The notes under the pieces are model-generated. The model worked only from the letters and a program-made list of their open reading frames with translations, was not told the origin of the DNA and made no database searches. Source: Ontholestes murinus (lineage: Eukaryota; Arthropoda; Insecta; Coleoptera; Staphylinidae). Taken from it: 64,000 bases of DNA. Below, one piece after another: positions 57,351 to 64,000 of the stretch (position 1 is its first letter; the number at the start of each line of letters is the position of its first letter). Where the stretch lies: the NCBI GenBank assembly GCA_963969525.1, contig OZ018396.1, positions 21,852,052 to 21,916,051 of the forward strand, read 5' to 3'. Made by a program: the position numbers and the translations under genes.

Positions 57351-57899
57351 CGAGGTATAGTTGTCCAATAAGATATAAGGCGTTTAGAGCATTTTTAGCG
57401 TTTGACCGCCTTAATGAGTTTAGGGCCATCATATCATAAAACTGAACCCATTAATATTCTCGGAGTGGTAAGGATCGCATTGTATAATTTTCTCTATACA
57501 AATGTGTGCGTAGCAAAGGCTGACATAACCGAATAGTTTTATTTCATTCTAGACTAAAAGTAAAGCAATAATGATACCTGTTAATTTTTCTTTAATGATT
57601 ACAGGTCGCACGGCGCGCCGTCCACTTTGGATACCTGAAGAATTGCACCGTTTCGTAATCCCTGGTTGTGCGTGACGGTAATCTGAGGAGAAATTAAAGG
57701 GTATTGTGTATTTGTTAACTAGAGTACGGGTGCTTAACCGCTTATATTTAACTTTTTGCAAAGAAAACAATATAAGTATAACCCCTGGAATGAGTGATGC
57801 AGACTCAAAATTTATTATAATCAATTTATTTAACGTTTTAACTGTATACGTTTTCAAGATGTAGAGACCTTGGTCTGAGACTGACCAATACATAAACCA

Positions 57900-58169
57900 T
57901 GACGAAGATGTTAAAATTATGGTCGATGACGATAGTGACAACGAGAACGACGGTGCCGATGTTGAATTTCTCGACGAAGAACTGCCTTCTAGATCAAAGG
58001 ATTTAAAACGTCACGCGCATTTGCCTCTTCTTGCAAAAATCATCAGTTTGAATATGTACGCATATTTAAAATCGTCAGAAGGTGAAAGTGGCGCAATAAA
58101 AAAAACCGTCTGATATTACCAAAACACCATGTGGAACAGTGCGGAGACTACTTATAACACATCACTCAA
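57900..58169 (+). pseudogene. DDE transposase, N-terminal part
   Basis: The open frame has an acidic start (DDDSDNENDGADVEFLDEEL), then LLAKIISLNMYAYLKSSEGE and, after a shift, KKPSDITKTPCGTVRRLL. The last part resembles the helix-turn-helix of an arthropod IS630/Tc1-like transposase (VYxYLKxxxxxxGAIKKTADxTxxPxxTVxRxL). The mariner begins at 58172, and the remainder resumes at 59383. The family match for this N-terminal half is less certain than for the C-terminal half. Confidence 0.5.
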
Positions 58170-58171
58170 TA

Positions 58172-59381
58172 TGTCTCCGGTCTAACTAAGAAAAACAAAT
58201 TATTTTTTGGAAATTCCATTTTATTCATCAACATACTCTCCTTCAAGAGTGATACATTCATTCCAACCCTCCTTTAACTTTTCGATGCCCTTTATGTGAA
58301 ACGATTTGTCTTTGCTTTCAAAATAAGCCTCAGTTTCGGCAATCACATCTTCATTTGAGCTAAATTTCTTTCCCTAGTGCATCTATATCATGTCTGCAAA
58401 CAGCCAGTAATCGTTGGGGGACAAATATTAAGAGTACGATGGGTGAAAAAGCAATTCAAAGCGTAATTCAACCAATTTAATCATTGTTATCATTGACTTG
58501 TGACAGTGGGCATTGTCCTGGTGCAACGGCACTTTTTTCTTTTGCATTTGGGGCCGTTTTTTTACTGATTTCTGCACTCAATCAATCAAATAATGCCATG
58601 TAATATTCACTATCGATAGTTTTGCCTTTCTCAAGACAGTCGATGAACAAAATACCATGCGCGTCCCAAAATACGATGCGGTAATCTTGCCAGCCGACTT
58701 TTGAGTTTGTGATGACTTTTACTGGCTGCTGTCCACTCAACTAACGATCTATTTGATTCAGGCGTGTAGTTTTAAATCTATAATTCATCTATTGTCCAAT
58801 ACCGCTGCAAGAAATTATTTTAATTTTGCTTGAACAGTTTCAAACGGCTCGCTAAATCTTCAACGAATTGTTGTTTCTGGTTCGGTATGAGCAAAAGTAA
58901 CTTGGCCATGTCTAAATTTTCATCTAAAATTACAAATAAACTACCGTCTGATATCTACAATGTGTCAGCTATCTCATAGAACTTCATTTTACGGTATTTT
59001 AAAACTCTTTTGTGGAAATTATTTATGTTTTCTGGAAAAACTGACGATTTTGGGCGACTAGATTGTTCAGCATTATCAGTGTTTGTACAACTGGGTTTAA
59101 ACATACCAGTTAATAATAGTTGACTTCCCTGGTGCAGAATCCCTAAAATTCTTATTAAGCCACTGTTAAGCTCCAACAGTAATTTTCTCCATCAAAATAC
59201 AGTGTTTAATCAACACACGAAATTTCTTTCTATCCATTGTCTTCAAAATTACAAAACCGTGGTAACTAAACTAACGTTCAGAATCCCATGAAATTTTGAC
59301 ACGTACTGTTTGAAGATTAGTACTACCAGGAAATCACACGGGGATGTCAACAATGTTTCCATATATGTCAGACCGGGGACT
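58172..59381 (-). mobile_element. irritans-type mariner inserted in the DDE transposon
   Basis: Terminal repeats: tgtctccggtct at 58172 and agaccggggact ending at 59381, with TA on both sides (58170-58171 and 59382-59383). It is full length (1.21 kb), with a minus-strand transposase inside. Confidence 0.88.
58190..59240 (-). pseudogene. mariner transposase (irritans type), disrupted
   Basis: Minus strand, in order: MDRKKFRVLIKHCILMEKIT, FRDSAPGKSTI, RPKSSVFPENINNFHKRVLK, KMKFYEIADTL, SDGSLFVILDENLDMAKLL, then decayed first Asp region, FWDAHGILFIDCLEKGKTID, KKVPLHQDNAHCHKSM (second Asp block), YWLFADMI (third block, DYWLF) and the end KLKEGWNECITLEGEYVDE. The order is complete, but at least six stops or frame changes and a deletion around the first Asp block make it inactive. 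Confidence 0.88.
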
Positions 59382-59382
59382 T

Positions 59383-60131
59383 ATTGAGTGACGTATTAAA
59401 TGGTGTGCAAGAAAGAAAAGTTAGAACAGATCTTGGAATTTCAAAATCACTACTTGAAAAATATCACGCGGCACTAATAAGGCGGATGATATATGGGGCA
59501 TTTGATGAAAATATTATTAAGTCATAAAAAAGTTAATAATGCTTTGAAAGTTAAATATTGTCAGGAAACTTTACGTAAGTTTCTACGCAAAATTGGATTT
59601 TACTATAAAACAATTAATAAAAGACAAGGTTTGATGGAATCAAAAAGGATTTTAGAAGGCAAGATATTTGAAAGAAATTCACGAAATTCGTTCAAATAAT
59701 GTGCCCATCGTATATTTGTACGATGGACTGATGATAGGAGTAATTTTTTTTTAATTGTACCACCTTCACGGGGTAAACGAAGCATAATTTTACACGCTAG
59801 ATCGGAAAGTGTTTGGGTAAAGGACGCTTTGTTGCTTATTGCAAAAGATGTCAAGGGAGCAAAAATGGATTACCACGAAAATATTTCGGGAGATATATTT
59901 GAAGAATGGTTCTTGAAAAAATGACTTCCGAACCTTCCAACAAATAGTGCGATAGTGAGGGATAATGCAAGCTACCATTCGGTACTAACAGAAAAAAACC
60001 CAAATACTTCGAGGAAAGGCGAAATTCAAAAATTTCTGCATGAAAGTTATCTATTTTTTTTGAAGAATCCTATACAAAAAAAACATTTAGTAGAGGTTAT
60101 GAGAACGAAAATATTTTCAAATAAATTGTAA
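59383..60131 (+). pseudogene. DDE transposase, middle and C-terminal part
   Basis: After the mariner: LLSDVLNGVQERKVRTDLGI, ALIRRMIYGAFDENIIKSHK, LRKFLRKIGFYYKTINKRQG, HEIRSNNVPIVYLYDG (the IVYLDE block, catalytic D shifted or lost), then VPPSRGKRSIILHARSESVW, AKMDYHENISGDIFEEWFLK, LPTNSAIVRDNASYHSVL (VMDNASYH block) and KNPIQKKHLVEVMRTKIF. This is the DDE/D fold of a widespread arthropod transposase family. At least four frame breaks occur and the last catalytic block is absent. Confidence 0.82.
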
Positions 60132-60169
60132 AGTGGCCGTCCGTCATAATACTTTACCTATATTTTTTC

Positions 60170-61885
60170 GAAAAATGTTTCTGTAAGGTAGGTGGGTGTC
60201 CTTTAATCCACTCTCCAATTAGTAAAACATATGCAAGGGTTTTAGTAAAAAAATGTAAAACGTAAATAAACATAAAATTATTGCAACATTGACTAGATTT
60301 ATTTAAACAAATTTTTCAAATAATTTTTTATGATGTTTTACTGATTGGAGGGTGGGATAGAGGCCACCCACCCACCCTACATATACATATTAACTTTAAT
60401 TCCTCATCGACTCGATGTATCGAATGTAATTAATTACAAAACTTTTTGATTAAAAAAGAAATTAAAAAGGTAAAATTTTTGAGAGAGTAAATTATAAAAA
60501 TTTGATATATGATGGGTGCGCAGACTTTAAATCTAAATTAGACAAGATAAGCTATAGAAAGTCATTTACATTTAAACTTAAATTTTGATTTTGTTTCATT
60601 TTTTCTTACATAGAGGGTTTAATTGATTTTAACAGCAAAACCACCAACGAGTAGCAATTAAGGTTATCATGTGGTCTCTATCCCACCCTCCAATCAGTAA
60701 AACATAATCGAGGGTTTTAGGTAGAAGTTGTAAAATGTAAACAAACACAAAATAATTGCATTATTTAATTGATGTATTCATACCAATATTTTAAATAATT
60801 TTTGATGATGTTTTACTAACTAGAGGGTGGGACTGAGACCACCCACCCACCCTACATATACATATTAGTTTAAATTACTCGCCTCGCGGTTTGCAATAAC
60901 TGTAATTACAAATTTTGAATAAAAGAAAATTGACAAAGTGTTGTGCTGTCCTCCAAGCGTTGTGCTATCTTTTGCCTGCCACCTTAGGTGGCTAAATGAG
61001 TGATAGAACAGCGCAGAGCTGTCCCAGTCAAGGGGGCACAACGGGCCTAGTGAGGCCTAAGTGCTTTGGTCAATGATTTGATCACCCTTGCAAACTCAAT
61101 CTAGATCCAGAATTGACAAAGTAAAATTTTTCAGTGTGTAAATTAATAAAAATCATATACATGATACGTTTAAAGGTTTTAAATGAAGCTTAAATAAGAT
61201 TAGCTATAGAAGGTTATTTAAACTTAAATTTTAATTATGCTTTATTTTTTATTACATATAAGATTTTATTGTTTTGTATGCAGCAAAATCATCAACAATT
61301 AGTATTTAAAGTTATCATGTATATGCAGGGTGGGTGGGTGTACTCTATTACACCCTCCAATGAGTAAAACATAAGCGAGGGCTTTAATTAAAAGTGAATA
61401 TATTAATAAACATACAATAATTGCAATTTATAGTTAAATATTCAGTTTTTTTTTCAATAAATTTTGATGATGTTTTACTGATTGGAGGGTGGGATAGATG
61501 CCATCTACCCACCCTACATATACATATAAATTTTAATTACTAGTCGTTTCGCGGTCTGAAGTAAAAATAATTGCAAAATTTTAATAAAAAAGAAATTCAA
61601 AAGGTAAATTTTTTAAGTAAGAAAATTATTAAATATTTAAGGATGATGGGTGGAAAGACATTAAATCTAAATTAGATACGATTAGCTATAGAAGTCATTT
61701 AAATTTAAATGTAGATTAAGTTTTATTTCTTATTACATACAAGGTTTTATTGTTTTTTGCAGCAAAATCATCAACGATTAGTATTTAAAGATATCATGTA
61801 TATGTGAAAGCTGGGTGGGTGGCCTCTATCCTACCCTCCAATCAACAAATCATAAGCGAGGGTTTTCGTAAATTGTGTTATTTCT
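60170..61885. repeat. Tandem array of ~485-bp units, each with a hairpin
   Basis: The motif accctccaatcagtaaaaca (or close variants) occurs at about 60203, 60683, 61350 and 61829. After subtracting a 183-bp insertion in the third interval, the period is about 480-485 bp. In each full unit this motif pairs with an inverse atgttttactgattggaggg about 130-150 bp later (60333, 60808, 61468), and the outer parts (gggtgggtgg / ccacccaccc, then catgtata / tacatat) extend the pairing to about 55 bp. Each unit is thus a hairpin of about 240 bp plus a spacer of about 245 bp. About 3.3 units are present. Confidence 0.88.
60940..61110 (+). mobile_element. 5'-truncated LINE 3' end inserted in the array
   Basis: A 12-bp direct repeat aattgacaaagt (60928-60939, 61111-61122) flanks a 171-bp insert. 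The insert shares gtggctaaatgagtgataga and nearby gctgtcccag text with 14340-14395, the 3' end of the RNase H-bearing LINE. This is a classic dead-on-arrival LINE copy. Confidence 0.9.
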
Positions 61886-61949
61886 ATAATACAAAATGTT
61901 TCACTACGAGCTATATGAGAAACTAATTCAAAAAATAAAAATAGAATGT

Positions 61950-62890
61950 CGACATCATGGCATAGGAACGCGGATTTAAAGTTTTTAGTCTTCCTTCATA
62001 CCATTGCAATTTTAATCCGATCGAGATGATATGAGGAGAACTGAAACAGCATCTGCGAAGAAATAATTGCTTTCAGAAATTTAACACTGGTGCCATTCAA
62101 AACATGAATTTTGGACACAATAGCCGCTTCTTTAGACGACGAAAACTTGGCCTTGTGATTTCATTTCGACTTGGGAATAAAAAAGTCATTGGGTGCCAAA
62201 TCAGGGTTGTATGGCGGATGATCCATTAATTCGATCAGTTCTTAAAAAATCTTTTGTTTAGGCCGAAGAGCTGCGACAAATAAATTGATCATCCGACATT
62301 ACACTATGGTACAATTTTCCGGTTTTTTTTCTCTAAAAACATGCGACCATTTGCTTTAGTTGACAGCTGGTTACTTTCAGGATCATGCGCATATATCCAT
62401 GATTCATTACCTGTCACAATATCATAGACTTGTTTCGAAACAGCAATCGTATTTCTTAATCATTTCTTTGGGCCAATCGCCAAAAGATTTTTTGAGCAAT
62501 TGTTAAATTATATGTTATACAACGAAAACAATTTTTTGACATCTAATATCAATGCAATATTGACTGTATGCTGGTTCTAGCAATATCCAAGGATAACTCA
62601 ACCTCAAAATAAGTCACATGACGATCTTGCAATATCTCACGCACAGCGTCAAAATTTTCTGGAACAACAACCGATTTTGCACGACCTTCGCGATAATTTT
62701 CGCTAAGGAAGATACGACTACGATTGAGTTTTGTATATCATTGATAATGAAGGGTTTTTAATAGGTCTTAATAGCTAAAACTTAAATTAAGTTCATCGAT
62801 ACGCTGTGGTTCAGATAATCCACATCGAAAATTCTTACAGAAGTGTATGACTTATATACAAAACAATAATTAGGTTGGTTAATTGTTCAT
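61950..62890 (-). mobile_element. mariner, decayed
   Basis: A terminus-like ttaggttggttaattgttca lies at about 62870-62890. The minus-strand transposase reads EGRAKSVVVPENFDAVREIL (about 62690), DRHVTYFEVELSLDIARTSI (about 62630), a first Asp block with ESWIYAHDPESNQLSTKA (GDESW with D changed to N, about 62405), HDN region not readable, and finally a C-terminal stretch with QVEMKSQGQVFVV near 62160. The opposite terminus near 61900 was not found. Confidence 0.75.
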
Positions 62891-62894
62891 CAAA

Positions 62895-63337
62895 ACAGTT
62901 ATACTTATGGAAATAAAAATTACGTTAAATAAATATTTATCTGTTATTGTAAACATTGCAATTTAATTTTGCAAGTTAGGATGCAAAATGTTGTTAACTT
63001 CTATTCGAATCGACATGCTACTGTTGAATAATGAAGCAGATGAGATATAACTGCAGTCAGCACCGTAATTAGTGAACGAGGCGCTTCACTGCCATCTGAC
63101 TCTAGAGGCAATGGCGGTAAAAGCTTCATCAGTTAACAACAGTGATATTTGAATCAGCCGTAAATGTATGCGCTTATCCATCGCACTGATAAAATTACCC
63201 CATTTGCAAAATTAATACTCCCTCGCAATTGCTATACCGTCGAGGTCGTTGCGACGCCATACATCATTCCGACAAAGTATTTGCACATGAATTCCTCCCT
63301 GCACAAAACAAATATGGATGCACAATCCTCAACTTTT

Positions 63338-63340
<3 letters not shown>
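62895..63340. other. Non-coding stretch
   Basis: I see no gene or TE motif. The segment 62985-63130 is moderately GC-rich. Confidence 0.4.

Positions 63341-63408
<68 letters not shown>
63341..63408. repeat. (TA)n microsatellite, about 34 units
   Basis: An uninterrupted AT dinucleotide run. Overlapping tyrosine/isoleucine ORFs on both strands are artefacts of it. A shorter AT run follows at about 63458-63471. Confidence 0.95.
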
Positions 63409-63409
<1 letters not shown>

Positions 63410-63559
63410 AATGCATCACCACAAATATATTTTCTACTATAAACATATATATTGGTTATATATATATATATGAATGTTGTTATTGTCCTTACAAGTGATT
63501 TCTAAGTTTAGTGATTACACAATAAGTTTATTCAGTTCAACATGATCGTTGATTAGTCA

Positions 63560-64000
63560 AAGGGTATAAATAACGCTTCGGATAAAATGAAATGTAATTC
63601 GCGGCATCTGCGCTCCGTCTGTCTATCGAATATCGGGGAAATATATAGGGGGACGCACGTCATCCCCCATTATAAAACATCATTATTGAATAAAGCTGTC
63701 TATTTTAAACCACTCCAGCCTGTCAGATGATTTGTTACATTGAAATTCGCGTTGAGTCGGGACACGATCCGGCACATTTGCGCCCTCTCTGCCATCCAGC
63801 CGGCATACATCTCTTTCCCCTTCAATCGGAATACGGGCGGAAAGAGTGGGACCGCGAGATAAAAATCGGCCGACCGGAGTAGAGAGACATTGAAATGACA
63901 GTTTCTATTTTATTCCGGGGGCGAAGCGCCTCCGCCTGGAAAACCAATGACGCCTGAAACGTTTAAGGTATATAACGTCCCATCATCGATTTTGGGGGTC
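63560..64000. other. GC-rich unique island at the right edge
   Basis: Raised G+C with several CpG-rich words and no TE motif; it runs off the window. The function is unknown. Confidence 0.4.

Larger units (their letters stand above)
57356..60131 (+). mobile_element. DDE transposon (IS630/Tc1-like), split by a mariner
   Basis: The left end tatagttgtccaataaga and the following 160 bp align with the MITE at 51112. The coding part is in two blocks, 57900-58169 and 59383-60131, separated by a complete mariner. The C-terminus and right inverted repeat are missing: after 60131 the sequence runs into the tandem array. Linking the left end to the coding part is inference. Confidence 0.6.

Noticed and set aside
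60170..61885. CRISPR-like array
   Set aside because: Repeat units are about 485 bp with internal inverted repeats, in a clearly eukaryotic TE context; no short regular repeat-spacer pattern exists.
63164..63498. Repeated Tyr-Ile ORFs on both strands
   Set aside because: They are translations of the TA microsatellite.
1..64000. Biosynthetic cluster, toxin system or viral genome
   Set aside because: No gene cluster of any such type is visible; recognisable proteins are TE-derived apart from RACK1 and two unknowns.

Overview
This window looks like intergenic or intronic DNA from an AT-rich, repeat-laden insect genome; a beetle is my guess, not a demonstrated fact. The evidence is the set of element families: non-LTR retrotransposons of several arthropod-type lineages, many mariner/Tc1 transposons with TA target sites, and a processed pseudogene of the ribosomal scaffold protein RACK1. 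I see no intact, recognisable host gene. Almost every protein-like stretch belongs to a decayed transposable element with stops, frameshifts, deletions or later insertions.

Layout. 0.9-5.6 kb: a minus-strand I-like LINE (Gag, linker, RT, RNase H) split by a plus-strand mariner, which itself carries a small insertion. 5.6-7.1 kb: a Tc1/mariner transposon with an internal 557-bp duplication. 7.5-9.5 kb: GC-rich unique islands. 10.1-11.5 kb: minus-strand RT pieces. 11.5-16.0 kb: a plus-strand LINE with PHD and FP-like ORF1 domains, an endonuclease and an RT, into which an RNase H-bearing LINE and a 264-bp element were inserted. 16.0-19.3 kb: an RT fragment, a mariner and a fairly long Jockey-like RT. 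19.3-23.5 kb: mostly unique DNA with a Ty3/gypsy RT relic. 23.5-26.0 kb: the RACK1 retropseudogene, a 5S-like SINE candidate and an R1-type Gag. 26-29 kb: a diverged tandem repeat, an unrecognised coding relic and GC-rich islands. 29.3-30.5 kb: an internally deleted mariner next to the tail of an R1-type LINE.

32.2-33.1 kb is an 880-bp foldback element. 33.2-38.2 kb holds two minus-strand LINEs, one near full length (PHD ORF1, endonuclease, RT). At 39.4-39.8 kb is an uninterrupted 137-codon ORF of unknown identity with a promoter-like TATCGATA box just upstream. 42.2-44.7 kb is a mariner piece and another LINE. 46.0-49.8 kb is a plus-strand LINE whose ORF1 is an SGNH-esterase, interrupted by a palindromic insertion that contains hammerhead-like core motifs. 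51.1-51.5 kb is a MITE with perfect 40-bp inverted repeats. Its probable parent, a DDE transposon at 57.4-60.1 kb, is split by an irritans-type mariner. 60.2-61.9 kb is a tandem array of about 485-bp units that each contain a long hairpin. 62-62.9 kb is another mariner.

The elements do not form a pathway; they form an insertion history. Several nesting events are framed by visible target-site duplications, so their relative order can be read. GC-rich, TE-free islands between them may be the host's own conserved DNA.
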